From Amantichitinum ursilacus (GTDB lineage Bacteria > Pseudomonadota > Gammaproteobacteria > Burkholderiales > Chitinibacteraceae), in assembly GCF_001294205.1 (NCBI RefSeq), contig NZ_LAQT01000010.1, positions 1 to 64,000 on the forward strand: DNA of 64,000 nucleotides. Direction: 5' to 3'. Below are positions 15,384 to 24,460 of this stretch, in pieces; position 1 is the first letter of the stretch, and each line of letters begins with the position of its first letter. The translations under genes and the position numbers were made by a program. The notes under the pieces were generated by a model. It did no database searches. It was given only the letters and a program-made list of their open reading frames with translations, and was not told the DNA's origin.

Positions 15384-16322
15384 TTACAAACCAAGGGCGG
15401 GCATGGCATCGCTGGGGATGATGGCGCCGCGATGCTGGATGACGGTGCCAGCCAGGGTGTTGCCGCTGGCGGCGGCGGCGCTGGCGGCGAGGCCTGACAG
15501 GCGCGCGGCCAGATAGCCTGCGGCAAATGAATCGCCCGCGGCGGTGGTATCCACGACTTGCGCTACAGGTGCGGGGGGAATCGAGATCGGCGTGTGGCCC
15601 GCCAGGCGCACCAATGTGTCGGCGCCGCCTTGTTTGACCACCACTTCGGGCGTCGGCAGGGCCCACACTTGCGCTAGTGCTTCGGCCGTCGTACATGCCG
15701 CAGCCTGCATGGCGATGTGGTCGTCCAGCGTAATCAGCGCGATATTGCTCAGCGCAAAGGCGCGCTGATACCAAGCGCGGGCGTGGGCGCTGTCGGACCA
15801 AAGCCGGGGGCGGTAGTTGTTATCAAAGACGACCCGTGCGCCGCGTTCGCGTAATGTCTGCGCCGCTGCCAGCAAGCGTTCGCGGCCCGCCTCGGGCAGG
15901 ATGGCCAGGCTGATGCCGCTGAAGTACAGCACGTCGATGCGGTCGAGTTCGGTTTCGAGCGGCGATGCCTCGATGTCGAAATACGCTTTGGCAGCGCTGG
16001 TATCGCGCCAGTAGCTAAAGGTGCGCTCGCCATGGGCGTCCACCTGGATCAGGTACAGTCCAGGCACCCGGCCCGGCAGCCGTTGCACGAGGGAGGTATC
16101 AATGCCCTCGCCTTTCCAGTGCTCCAGCATGGACTGGCTAAGCGCATCGTCACCCAGCGCGGTGACGTAGCTGACGCTGGCAGCATGGTCGCGCAGCAAG
16201 CGCGCCAGATAGACCGCGGTGTTGAGCGTGTCTCCGCCAAAACTGCGTTGCAGCAAACCGCCTTCGCGTTCTTGTAATTCGATCATGCATTCGCCCAGCA
16301 GGGCCACCCGCAACGCAGTCAT
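15384..16322 (-). CDS. kdgK: PfkB-family sugar kinase, probable 2-keto-3-deoxygluconate kinase
   Basis: KdgK phosphorylates 2-keto-3-deoxygluconate to KDPG using ATP, feeding the lower Entner-Doudoroff route. The protein has the ribokinase/PfkB layout: N-terminal LGECMIELQ and FGGDTLNTAVYLAR (substrate lid), GERTFSYWRDTSAAK (residues typical of KDG kinases contacting the carboxylate), and VDTTAAGDSFAAGYLAARL near residue 250 with the GAGD-type catalytic motif in which Asp is the base. The start is 16322: AAGGA sits seven bases before it, while the open frame to 16430 adds residues unlike the family. The neighbouring glyoxalase I is divergent. Substrate choice within PfkB kinases is inferred. 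Confidence 0.82.
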   Translation of the reverse strand: MTALRVALLGECMIELQEREGGLLQRSFGGDTLNTAVYLARLLRDHAASVSYVTALGDDALSQSMLEHWKGEGIDTSLVQRLPGRVPGLYLIQVDAHGERTFSYWRDTSAAKAYFDIEASPLETELDRIDVLYFSGISLAILPEAGRERLLAAAQTLRERGARVVFDNNYRPRLWSDSAHARAWYQRAFALSNIALITLDDHIAMQAAACTTAEALAQVWALPTPEVVVKQGGADTLVRLAGHTPISIPPAPVAQVVDTTAAGDSFAAGYLAARLSGLAASAAAASGNTLAGTVIQHRGAIIPSDAMPALGL

Positions 16323-16462
16323 AGCTGTCCTTATCGTTTGTTCTGATGAGCGCGAAGGCCGACAGCGGGAACCGCTGCCGGTAAAGCGGCCTCTATGCTG
16401 CACATCCGGCGCGGCGGCTGCAATATTCAAACCCGGGCTGGCCTGCGATATAGTGCGCTACA

Positions 16463-16474
16463 CATTGATCAATG
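16463..16474. promoter_or_regulatory. Palindrome in kdgK-gloA divergent gap
   Basis: CATTGATCAATG is a perfect 12-base palindrome in the roughly 220-base gap between the two divergent genes. It could be an operator; nothing shows which regulator uses it. Confidence 0.35.
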
Positions 16475-16543
16475 CTGGCGCGGCGCAGTGCCAAACCCTG
16501 CGGCGACGCGGCTTTCCCCTCTTTTGCAAGGCGTAAACCCTCC

Positions 16544-16963
16544 ATGAAATACCTCCACACCATGGTCCGAGTGACGGATCTTGAAGCCTCGATGGCGTTC
16601 TATCGCGATGCGCTGGGCCTGCAGGAAGTGCGCCGCACCGAGCACGAAAAAGGCCGCTTTACGTTGGTTTATCTCGCCGCGCCGGGCGATGAAGATGCGC
16701 AAGTCGAACTTACGTTCAACTGGGACCCCGAGGTCTACAGCGGTGGCCGCAACTTTGGCCATCTGGCCTATGAAGTCAACGACATCTACGCCACCTGTCA
16801 ACGGTTGCAGGACCATGGCGTAACCATCCTGCGGCCGCCGCGTGATGGCCACATGGCGTTTGTGCGCTCGCCCGACAATATCTCGATTGAACTGCTGCAA
16901 GCGGGTGCCCGCCTGGCGCCGCAAGAGCCTTGGGCGTCGATGCCCAATACCGGTTCCTGGTAA
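16544..16963 (+). CDS. gloA: Lactoylglutathione lyase (glyoxalase I)
   Basis: GloA converts the methylglyoxal-glutathione hemithioacetal to S-lactoylglutathione in the cytoplasm. At 139 residues from MKYLHTMVRVTDLEASMAFY, it matches the bacterial nickel-dependent class in length. Metal ligands are visible at the four expected places: His5 in YLHTMVRV, Glu in QVELTFNW, His in FGHLAYEV and Glu in SIELLQ. It has the RRTEHEKGRFTLVYLAAPGD loop typical of GloA. The start at 16544 is preferred over 16472 because the family begins at MKYLHTM and AAGG is upstream. It is divergent from kdgK. Confidence 0.93.
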   Translation: MKYLHTMVRVTDLEASMAFYRDALGLQEVRRTEHEKGRFTLVYLAAPGDEDAQVELTFNWDPEVYSGGRNFGHLAYEVNDIYATCQRLQDHGVTILRPPRDGHMAFVRSPDNISIELLQAGARLAPQEPWASMPNTGSW

Positions 16964-17089
16964 ACACCCGGTAATCGGACACTGCCGGGCGTGGGGTGTT
17001 TCTGGCACTCTGCGTGGGCAGTGCGGGTCACCGGCTGCTTGCTTATCGTAATTGCTACCGCATAAGCGGTGCTGACCTGAAGAGTGCCG

Positions 17090-18511
17090 ATGTCCCGATC
17101 ATTATCGAAATACCGCCCCATCCTTACTGGCGTGCTGGGCTTGATGTTACCGTCGCTGGCCCTCGCTGCCGGCACCACGCCCGATGGCGCAACGTTGTCC
17201 CTGGCGTGGTGCATTCCGTTTGCCGGCACGCTGCTCAGTATCGCCTTGTTTCCACTACTGGCGCCCCAGTTCTGGCATCACCACTTCGGCAAGATCGCTG
17301 CGTTCTGGGCGCTGGCTTTATTGCTGCCATACGCAGGCGCATTTGGCGTTGATGCCTCGGCCCACGCCGTGGTGCATGCGCTGATGGGTGAATACATTCC
17401 GTTTATTTTGCTGTTGCTGGCGCTGTATACGATCTCGGGCGGGATTCTGGTGGCGGGCGATTTGCATGGTTCGGCGCGGCTGAACACCGGCTTGTTGGCG
17501 TTGGGCACGGTGCTCGCGTCAATCATGGGCACCACCGGCGCGGCCATGCTGCTGATACGCCCGCTGCTGCGCGCCAACGCCCAGCGCCAGGATCAAGTAC
17601 ATGTGGTGGTGTTCTTTATCTTTCTGGTGGCCAATATCGGCGGCGGCTTAACGCCGCTGGGGGACCCCCCGTTATTTCTGGGCTTTTTGCAGGGCGTGTC
17701 GTTTATGTGGACGGTGCAGCACATGCTGCCGTCCGTGGCGTTTTGCGCAGTGGTGTTGCTGGCCGTGTTCTATGCGCTGGATAGCTGGTTATGGCGCAAG
17801 CAAACCGTGGCCATGCCGGAGACCACAACGCCGCAACCGGTGCGCATCAGCGGGTTGTGGAATGTGGCGCTGATCGCAGGTGTGGTCGGCGCGGTGCTGC
17901 TGTCCGGTCTTTGGCGTAGCGGCGCTTCTTTCGATATTTACGGCACGCCGGTGGCGCTGGAAAGTCTGGTGCGCGACACGATTCTGCTGGCGCTAACGCT
18001 ACTGTCGCTATGGATCACGCCCAAGGCCATCCGCACCGGCAATGCCTTTAGCTGGTTCCCGATCATCGAAGTCGCCAAGTTGTTTATTGGCATCTTCATC
18101 ACCATCGCCCCTGCGATCGCCATCCTGCGCGCAGGTGAGGCCGGACATCTGGCGGCGTTGATCAAGCTGGTCAGTTCGCCCAGCGGCCAGCCGGTGGATG
18201 TGATGTATTTCTGGATGACCGGGCTGTTGAGCAGCTTCCTGGATAACGCGCCAACCTATCTGGTGTTCTTCAACCTGGCCAGTGGCGATGCGCAGCACAT
18301 GATGGGGCCGTTTGCTTCCACTTTGCTGGCGATCTCGATGGGCGCCGTGTTCATGGGCGCCAACACCTATATTGGCAACGCGCCCAACTTTATGGTGAAG
18401 GCGATTGCGGAACAAAGTGGCGTCAGGATGCCTGGATTCTTCGGCTATATGCTGTGGTCGCTGGCGGTTTTGTTGCCCCTGTTTGTGCTGGTTACCTTGG
18501 TGTTTTTCTAA
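17090..18511 (+). CDS. NhaD/ArsB-type ion transporter, probable sodium:proton antiporter
   Basis: This is an inner-membrane protein with about 11-12 hydrophobic segments over 473 residues, in the ion-transporter superfamily that includes NhaD, ArsB and citrate carriers. Diagnostic stretches are ASIMGTTGAAMLLIRPLLRA (re-entrant loop and helix), ANIGGGLTPLGDPPLFLGFL (ion-binding loop) and, in the second repeat, TGLLSSFLDNAPTYLVFFNL with MGANTYIGNAPNFMVKAIAE. These two pseudo-symmetric loops are typical of the putative Na+/H+ antiporter group. The ATG at 17090 has GAAGAG just upstream; a GTG two codons earlier is less likely. The transported ion is not certain. Confidence 0.82.
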   Translation: MSRSLSKYRPILTGVLGLMLPSLALAAGTTPDGATLSLAWCIPFAGTLLSIALFPLLAPQFWHHHFGKIAAFWALALLLPYAGAFGVDASAHAVVHALMGEYIPFILLLLALYTISGGILVAGDLHGSARLNTGLLALGTVLASIMGTTGAAMLLIRPLLRANAQRQDQVHVVVFFIFLVANIGGGLTPLGDPPLFLGFLQGVSFMWTVQHMLPSVAFCAVVLLAVFYALDSWLWRKQTVAMPETTTPQPVRISGLWNVALIAGVVGAVLLSGLWRSGASFDIYGTPVALESLVRDTILLALTLLSLWITPKAIRTGNAFSWFPIIEVAKLFIGIFITIAPAIAILRAGEAGHLAALIKLVSSPSGQPVDVMYFWMTGLLSSFLDNAPTYLVFFNLASGDAQHMMGPFASTLLAISMGAVFMGANTYIGNAPNFMVKAIAEQSGVRMPGFFGYMLWSLAVLLPLFVLVTLVFF

Positions 18512-18605
18512 CACGCGTCATGACAGCGCAGTGCCGCCCCGGAGGTGCAATGCCGCCGGAGCGCGTAGTCAGCCCTTCTCCGTTTTTTACATTTCTGTCC
18601 TGGAT

Positions 18606-18633
18606 TTGACCGGCATATTTTTCAAAATATGCC
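18606..18633 (+). promoter_or_regulatory. Operator-like palindrome after a -35 hexamer
   Basis: TTGACC (18606-18611) is followed at once by GGCATATTTT, two bases, AAAATATGCC (18612-18633), a perfect 22-base inverted repeat occupying the space where RNA polymerase would sit. No good -10 follows at 16-18 bases. It lies about 250 bases before the phosphoketolase start. Confidence 0.5.
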
Positions 18634-18766
18634 AGGATATTTTCACGGCACTTGCTGGCACTTAGGCTGACCAAACGCGTAGATGCTGCGCGTCGTAACG
18701 TCAAGGCAATGGCGCTGCGGCACATTACGCGAATCCGTAGGGACCAGTTAGCAATCCCGCTTTGCT

Positions 18767-18789
18767 TTGACATGCGTCAGAAAGACGCA
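18767..18789 (+). promoter_or_regulatory. -35-like TTGACA with adjoining hairpin TGCGTC/GACGCA
   Basis: A consensus TTGACA is followed without gap by TGCGTC, AGAAA, GACGCA. The next hexamer is not a -10, so either the promoter needs an activator or the hexamer is fortuitous. It lies 91 bases before the phosphoketolase start codon. Confidence 0.35.
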
Positions 18790-18879
18790 GGCGGGCACTG
18801 CATATACTGGCCTCAATTCGCTGCCCGCCCGCATCTGGCGGACAACGCCCAGTTATCTTCCTTACCCCTGAGGTGAACC

Positions 18880-21267
18880 GTGGCTCAATCAGCGCTCCCG
18901 AACGATCTCGTCGACAAGATGCACGCCTATTGGCGCGCAGCAAACTACCTGTCTGTAGGTCAGATCTACCTGCTCGACAATCCCCTGCTTAAACAACCGC
19001 TCAAGCGCGAACACGTCAAGCCGCGATTGCTGGGGCACTGGGGTACCACACCGGGTCTCAACTTTATTTATGTCCACCTTAACCGGCTGATCAAAGACCA
19101 AAACCAGTCCGTGGCTTACATTGCAGGCCCTGGCCACGGTGGCCCGGGTCTGGTGGCCAACACCTGGCTGGAAGGCACCTACAGCGAGGTCTACCCCAAT
19201 ATCGGCACCGATGCTGAAGGCATCCAGCGTCTGTTCAAGCAGTTCTCGTTTCCGGGTGGTATTCCGTCGCACGTGGCGCCAGAAACCCCGGGCTCGATGC
19301 ACGAAGGTGGCGAACTGGGTTATGCCGTGTCGCATGCCTACGGCGCGGCCTTTGATAACCCGGATCTGCTGATTGCCTGCGTGGTGGGCGATGGCGAAGC
19401 CGAAACCGGCCCGTTGGCCACCAGTTGGCATTCCAACAAGTTTCTGCATCCGGTTAATGACGGCACCGTGCTGCCGATCCTGCACCTGAACGGCTACAAG
19501 ATCGCCAACCCGACCGTGCTGTCGCGCATTTCGCATGACGAGCTGCAAAAGCTGTTCGAAGGCTATGGCTACAAGCCGTACTTTGTTGAAGTGGGCGAGG
19601 ACGTGCATGACTACGCCGACATGCATCAACGCATGGCCGCGACCCTCGACACCATCTACGCCGAAATCAAGGACATCCGGAGCAAGGCCAAAGCCGAACA
19701 GGATGCAGGCAAGCCGGTTACCCGTCCGCGCTGGCCGATGATCATTTTGCGCAGCCCCAAAGGCTGGACCGGCCCGGTTGAAATCGACGGCAAAAAAGTG
19801 GAAGGCTACTGGCGCAGCCACCAGGTGCCGTTCTCGGACATGACCCCCGAGCACGTCAAGAACCTGGAAGACTGGCTCAAGAGCTACAAGCCGGAAGAAC
19901 TGTTTACCGAAACCGGCGCGCTGCGCCCGGATCTGGCCGAACTGGCGCCGGAACACGATCTGCGCATGGGCGCCAACAAGCATGTCCACGGCCTTACCTC
20001 GCGTGATTTGCGCATGCCGGACTTTCGTAAATACGAAGTCAAATTTGACCGCCCTGGCAACGCCGTGGCTGAAGCCACGCGCGAAATGGGCAAGTTTTTA
20101 CGCGATGTAATGAAAGAAAATCTGGACTCGAAAAACTTCCGTTTGTTCGGGCCGGATGAAAACGCCTCCAACCGTTGGCAAGACGTGTATCAGGTAAGCG
20201 GCAAGCAATGGCAGGCTGAATATCGCGACGAAGACACCAACAACGACTTCCTGGCGCAAAACGGCCGCGTGATGGAAATCCTGTCCGAGCACACCTGCCA
20301 GGGTTGGCTGGAAGGGTATCTGCTGACGGGTCGCCACGGTTTCTTCAGCTGCTACGAAGCGTTTATCCACGTCATCGATTCGATGTTTAACCAGCACGCC
20401 AAGTGGCTGAAGACCACGCGCCATATTCCGTGGCGTCGTCCGATTCCGTCGCTCAATTATCTGTTGACCAGCCACGTATGGCGTCAGGATCACAACGGGT
20501 TCTCACATCAGGATCCGGGCTTTATTGATCACGTGGTCAACAAGAAGGCCGAGGTCATCCGTGTCTATCTGCCGCCTGATGCCAACACGCTGCTGTCGGT
20601 AACAGACCATTGCCTGCGTTCGCGCCATTACGTCAACGTGGTGGTGGCGGGCAAGCAGCCGGCGCTGCAATACCTGACCATGCAACAGGCCATCAAGCAT
20701 TGCACCAAAGGCGTGGGCATCTGGGACTGGGCGTCCAACGACCAGGGCGGCGAGCCGGATGTGGTACTGGCTTGCGCCGGTGATGTGCCGACCATGGAAG
20801 CACTGGCGGCCACCGATTTGCTGCGTCAACACTTCCCGGACCTGAAAATCCGCTTTGTGAACGTGGTCGATCTGATGACGCTGCAACCCAAGGTGGAACA
20901 CCCGCACGGCCTGGATGACCATGAGTTTGATTCGGTGTTTACCACCGACAAGCCGGTGGTATTTGCCTTCCACGGCTACCCATGGCTGATCCACCGCCTG
21001 ACCTATCGTCGCAACGGCCACGACAACCTGCACGTGCGTGGTTATATCGAAAACGGCACTACGTCCACGCCGTTCGATATGGTGGTGATGAACCAGGTGG
21101 ACCGTTATTCGCTGGCGATGGATGTAATCGACCGCGTGCCGCATCTGGCCGTCAAGGGTGCGCATATCCGGCAGAAATTCGAAGACAAGTTGGTGGAACA
21201 CAAGCATTACATCAACGAAGTCGGCGACGACATGCCGGAAGTCAAAGACTGGAAATGGCCGTACTAA
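18880..21267 (+). CDS. xfp: Xylulose-5-phosphate/fructose-6-phosphate phosphoketolase
   Basis: This thiamine-diphosphate enzyme splits xylulose 5-phosphate (and/or fructose 6-phosphate) with phosphate to acetyl phosphate plus glyceraldehyde 3-phosphate (or erythrose 4-phosphate). At 795 residues it matches the family. Recognisable blocks: [20 protein letters not shown] (near residue 50), [37 protein letters not shown], the ThDP site [20 protein letters not shown] (Gly-Asp-Gly), [15 protein letters not shown], and [17 protein letters not shown] near residue 540. The GTG start has GAGG seven bases before it. It stands alone with operator-like repeats upstream and a terminator downstream. It may give acetate or acetyl-CoA by a bypass of lower glycolysis alongside the sugar-acid kinase upstream. 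Confidence 0.96.
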   Translation: MAQSALPNDLVDKMHAYWRAANYLSVGQIYLLDNPLLKQPLKREHVKPRLLGHWGTTPGLNFIYVHLNRLIKDQNQSVAYIAGPGHGGPGLVANTWLEGTYSEVYPNIGTDAEGIQRLFKQFSFPGGIPSHVAPETPGSMHEGGELGYAVSHAYGAAFDNPDLLIACVVGDGEAETGPLATSWHSNKFLHPVNDGTVLPILHLNGYKIANPTVLSRISHDELQKLFEGYGYKPYFVEVGEDVHDYADMHQRMAATLDTIYAEIKDIRSKAKAEQDAGKPVTRPRWPMIILRSPKGWTGPVEIDGKKVEGYWRSHQVPFSDMTPEHVKNLEDWLKSYKPEELFTETGALRPDLAELAPEHDLRMGANKHVHGLTSRDLRMPDFRKYEVKFDRPGNAVAEATREMGKFLRDVMKENLDSKNFRLFGPDENASNRWQDVYQVSGKQWQAEYRDEDTNNDFLAQNGRVMEILSEHTCQGWLEGYLLTGRHGFFSCYEAFIHVIDSMFNQHAKWLKTTRHIPWRRPIPSLNYLLTSHVWRQDHNGFSHQDPGFIDHVVNKKAEVIRVYLPPDANTLLSVTDHCLRSRHYVNVVVAGKQPALQYLTMQQAIKHCTKGVGIWDWASNDQGGEPDVVLACAGDVPTMEALAATDLLRQHFPDLKIRFVNVVDLMTLQPKVEHPHGLDDHEFDSVFTTDKPVVFAFHGYPWLIHRLTYRRNGHDNLHVRGYIENGTTSTPFDMVVMNQVDRYSLAMDVIDRVPHLAVKGAHIRQKFEDKLVEHKHYINEVGDDMPEVKDWKWPY

Positions 21268-21295
21268 GCAAGTTGTAACTTGCGGTGCACAACGA

Positions 21296-21324
21296 AACAG
21301 CCCGCCTTAGCGCGGGCTGTTTTA
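21296..21324 (+). terminator. Intrinsic terminator after phosphoketolase
   Basis: A perfect ten-base-pair stem, AACAGCCCGC with GCGGGCTGTT, six-base loop, then TTAG. It starts 29 bases past the stop codon. Confidence 0.85.
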
Positions 21325-21474
21325 GCGTGTGCAAACCCGCGCCGACAAAGCAATACGCAAAAAACCGGCTGACCATTACTTTCTGCTCGCATACAATCAA
21401 TCGACTCCTGGTGCGTAGCACAATGGTTACGACTACGTTGCGCGCCGTCCCCAACACCGCTGCTGGAGCCGCTT

Positions 21475-22272
21475 GTGTCAGATCTGGAACTGCTCAACCG
21501 ACTGTGTGATCTTGCCCGTGAAGTAGCTGCACGCGAGGTCATGCCGCGTTTTCTGAATGTGGCCAGCGGCCGCAAACAGGATGGCAGCCTGTTTACCGAG
21601 GCCGATCTATCCAGTCAGGCGGCGCTGGTCAAAGCACTGCCCGAACTGGCCCCACATCCGGTATTGGGCGAAGAGATGACCACGCACGAGCAGCTTGATC
21701 TGCTCAACCATCATCGCGACGGTCTGTGGGTGGTTGATCCGATTGATGGCACCACCAACTTTGTGCACGGCCTGCCATTTTTTGCGATTTCGATTGCGTT
21801 GATGCGCGAAGGCAAATCGGTGCTGGGCGTGGTGTACATGCCGGTCACCGATGAATGTTTCAGCGCCGCGGCGGGCCACGGCGCGTGGCTGAATGGCAAA
21901 CCCCTGCCACTCACCAGCCCCGATATCGTCAGCGGCGACGGCATAGCGCTGGTCGACACCAAATATCTAACCGGCCGCCTGCCCGCGCGCGTGGTCACCG
22001 TGGCGCCGTTCAGCAGCCATCGCAACTTTGGCGCGTCCACGGTGGACTGGTGCTATCTGGCGGCGGGCAAGGTGGACATGATGCTGCACGGTTCGCAAAA
22101 GCTATGGGATTACGCAGCAGGCGCGCTGATTGCCGAAGAAGCCGGTTGCAGCCTGGCCACGTTCCATCACGACAATTATTGGGAAGACGTGCAGATGCAG
22201 CGCTCGGTAATCGCAGCGCGCACGCCCGAGCTGTTTGCACCGTGGCTGCACTGGGTGCGTTCTAACCTCTAA
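21475..22272 (+). CDS. Inositol-monophosphatase-family phosphatase
   Basis: A magnesium-dependent, lithium-sensitive-type phosphatase fold of 265 residues. Metal-site motifs are all present: GEEMTTHE (Glu near residue 66), WVVDPIDGTTNFVHGLPFFA (DPIDGTTN near residue 87) and the C-terminal WDYAAGALIAEEAGCSL (WDxAAG). Members dephosphorylate inositol 1-phosphate, histidinol phosphate or sugar phosphates, and which one applies cannot be told. It is not the SuhB copy by context, since it has no operon partners. The GTG start has GGAG seven bases upstream. The gene ends just before the palindromic repeat array. Confidence 0.85.
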   Translation: MSDLELLNRLCDLAREVAAREVMPRFLNVASGRKQDGSLFTEADLSSQAALVKALPELAPHPVLGEEMTTHEQLDLLNHHRDGLWVVDPIDGTTNFVHGLPFFAISIALMREGKSVLGVVYMPVTDECFSAAAGHGAWLNGKPLPLTSPDIVSGDGIALVDTKYLTGRLPARVVTVAPFSSHRNFGASTVDWCYLAAGKVDMMLHGSQKLWDYAAGALIAEEAGCSLATFHHDNYWEDVQMQRSVIAARTPELFAPWLHWVRSNL

Positions 22273-22299
22273 TCTAACCACCCGCGCCCCCGGAACATG

Positions 22300-22754
22300 C
22301 ATAGGGTGGGTCATGACCCACCATTCAATGCCATCACCCAAAGCAGCGAAATTAACATGCGGCTCTGAGAGGTGGGTCTAGACCCACCCTATGCAGCCAT
22401 CTTGCATGACATTCAACTCATAGGGTGGGTCGTGACCCACCATTCAATGCCATTACCCAAGAGCAGCGAAATTGACATGCGGCTCTGAGAGGTGGGTCAT
22501 GACCCACCCTATGCAGCCATCTTGCATGACCATTCAACTCATAGGGTGGGTCATGACCCACCATTCAATGCCATTACCCAAAGCGGCGAAATTGACATGC
22601 GCCTCTAAGAGGTGTGTCTAGACCCACCCTATGCAGCCATCTTGCATGACCATTCAACTCATAGGGTGGGTCGTGACCCACCATTCAATGCCATTACCCA
22701 AGAGCAGCGAAATTGACATGCGCCTCTGAATGGTGGGTCTGGACCCACCCTATG
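22300..22754. repeat. Tandem array of four palindromic REP/MITE-like units
   Basis: There are four units of about 94 bp: 22300-22393, 22419-22513, 22540-22633 and 22660-22754, separated by near-identical 25-26-bp linkers. Each unit starts CATAGGGTGGGTC and ends GACCCACCCTATG, a 13-bp perfect terminal inverted repeat. Each end is itself a palindrome (GGTGGGTC, two bases, GACCCACC). The interior is conserved, with small substitutions. The array fills the gap between two convergent genes. Similar units occur at 34994, 39274 and 61571. No transposase is encoded, so these are non-autonomous. Confidence 0.9.
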
Positions 22755-22767
22755 CCGCATCTACGGA

Positions 22768-23751
22768 TTACAACCCGCGTTCAAACGGATAAACCAGATC
22801 CAGCCCGGCGCGGGCGTGGTCCAGCAGCCGGATCATGGCGCGCGACACGTCGTGCGACAGAATCGGGCTCTGCAATTTGCCCGCGCGCAGCAGATCGCAG
22901 AAATGCGCGGTCTCGTAGTTAAGCCCGCTGCCCACGATATCGTCCGACAACTCCACCACGCGGCCATCCTTGTAATGGATGCTGGCGCGCTGCGGGCTCC
23001 ACCATTTTTCGTGGATCACCACGTGGCCGCCGGGGGCCGCCAGCATCGCGTCGCCTGCGCCATCAATGCCGAGGCCGCAATAGATTTGCGACCAGCCTTT
23101 GGCATGCTGGCTATTCACCGCAGCAAAGGTATCCACGCCGCGCACCACCTTGCCCTGCGTCTGCACGTTGGTGGCGTCACCCAGAAAAGACACCGCCAGA
23201 TAAGCGCCATAGATACCAATATCCAGCAGCCCGCCGCCAGCCATGTCAGCGCGATACAGATTGTGTTCCACTGGCACATCCGGGCTGGCGAAGCCCGCGC
23301 GCACAAACTGGATATCGCCGATCGGGTCGGCCGCCAGCGCTTCGCGCAGCTTGGTAAACAGTGGATAGAACGGCGGCTTCATCGCTTCCATAAACAACTT
23401 GCGGTGCACGGCGGCGTGCGCCAACACGGCTTCGAGTTCGCCCAGGCTGGTGGCAGCTGGTTTCTCGCTCAGCACCGCCTTGCCCGCCTGTAATGCAGCG
23501 ATGCTGTATTGCGCATGGCTGGTGTGCGGGGTGCCGATGTAGACCGCGTCGATCTCACTGGCCAGCAATGCTTCCAGCGACGCCACTGCGGTGGTGCCAA
23601 AGTCCTGGGCAAACTGCTGCGCTTTCTCGGGCGTGTGGTTCCATACTGCCGCCAGTTGCGCGTTGGGCACATCCTTCAAGCCTTCCGCAAAGCGGCGCGT
23701 GATGCCGCCACTACCGATCACACCAAAACGTACGATGTCCGTGTTCGCCAT
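22768..23751 (-). CDS. Gfo/Idh/MocA-family oxidoreductase
   Basis: NAD(P)-dependent dehydrogenase of 327 residues. The Rossmann fold starts FGVIGSGGITRRFAEGL (GxGxxG), followed by AVWNHTPEKA, and IDAVYIGTPHTSHAQY, and LSEKPAATS containing the EKP motif near residue 94, where Lys takes part in catalysis. The C-terminal sheet domain has AGGGLLDIGIYGAYLAVSFLGD, the DxGxY(x)H-like substrate loop. Family members oxidise sugars, inositols or dihydrodiols; the closest feel is the dimeric dihydrodiol-dehydrogenase/trans-1,2-type group. The substrate is unknown. It is convergent with the phosphatase gene across the repeat array and is followed upstream by metW in the same direction. Confidence 0.85.
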   Translation of the reverse strand: MANTDIVRFGVIGSGGITRRFAEGLKDVPNAQLAAVWNHTPEKAQQFAQDFGTTAVASLEALLASEIDAVYIGTPHTSHAQYSIAALQAGKAVLSEKPAATSLGELEAVLAHAAVHRKLFMEAMKPPFYPLFTKLREALAADPIGDIQFVRAGFASPDVPVEHNLYRADMAGGGLLDIGIYGAYLAVSFLGDATNVQTQGKVVRGVDTFAAVNSQHAKGWSQIYCGLGIDGAGDAMLAAPGGHVVIHEKWWSPQRASIHYKDGRVVELSDDIVGSGLNYETAHFCDLLRAGKLQSPILSHDVSRAMIRLLDHARAGLDLVYPFERGL

Positions 23752-23836
23752 GCTGTACTCATCCTTTTATTGCTTGTTCGATGTCGCATTCGAGGGTTGC
23801 AGTGCAACATAAGTTCGCGCCAGCTTGCAAGTTGTG

Positions 23837-24460
23837 TCAGTTCTTTTCAAAGCGCATCAGCGCCAGGCTGCCGCGCAGATTGGGCAGCACATGAATGCGC
23901 GCATTCTGGTGCATCACCACTTGCCCGGTGGCGTGCATGCCCAATTTGTTAAGCAGCCGGCCAAAGTCATACACGGTGCACAAATGGATGTTGGGCGTGT
24001 TGTACCACTCGTACGGGATGGTCTCGGACACCGGCATGCGCCCCAGCGCCAGCTGCCAGCGGTTTTCCCAAAAACCGAAATTGGGAAACGTGACGATGCC
24101 GGTCCGGCCCACGCGCAGCATTTCGTTCAGGATGTTCTCGATGTTGTGCATGGCCTGGATGGTCAGCGACAGCACCACAAAATCAAAGCTACCGTCTTCA
24201 AACGTACCCAGGCCGCTCTCAAGGTCAGACTGGATGACATTAACCCCATGCTGCACGCACGCCGTTACGCCATCGACATCAATCTCCACGCCATACCCGC
24301 GCACGCGCTTGTTGGTGGCCAGCCAGTGCAGCAAAGCGCCATCGGCGCAGCCTAAATCCAGCACATTGCTATCGGCCGGAATCCAGTCCGCCACATTGCG
24401 CAAATCCGCGCGCAGGTCTTTGTGTTGGGAGTGAGAGGAATGCGAGTGAACGGCGCTCAT
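23837..24460 (-). CDS. metW: Methionine biosynthesis protein MetW
   Basis: MetW is a methyltransferase-fold protein found only beside metX and needed for acyl-homoserine formation in proteobacteria that use MetX; it is thought to activate MetX. The 207-residue protein has the SAM-fold motif [18 protein letters not shown] near residue 33, [15 protein letters not shown] and [15 protein letters not shown], with [17 protein letters not shown], a MetW hallmark. The gene overlaps the end of metX by four bases (ATGA), so expression is coupled. Confidence 0.95.
   Translation of the reverse strand: MSAVHSHSSHSQHKDLRADLRNVADWIPADSNVLDLGCADGALLHWLATNKRVRGYGVEIDVDGVTACVQHGVNVIQSDLESGLGTFEDGSFDFVVLSLTIQAMHNIENILNEMLRVGRTGIVTFPNFGFWENRWQLALGRMPVSETIPYEWYNTPNIHLCTVYDFGRLLNKLGMHATGQVVMHQNARIHVLPNLRGSLALMRFEKN

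Larger units (their letters stand above)
18512..18879. other. Regulatory gap upstream of phosphoketolase
   Basis: No gene is supported in these 368 bases. Two perfect inverted repeats are present, each directly after a -35-like hexamer (18606-18633 and 18767-18789, listed separately), and TATACT occurs at 18803-18808. The density of operator-like symmetry suggests that the phosphoketolase gene is tightly controlled. Confidence 0.5.

Noticed and set aside
22300-22754. CRISPR array
   Set aside because: The repeats are about 94 bp with linkers that are also nearly identical, so there are no unique spacers, and no cas genes are near.
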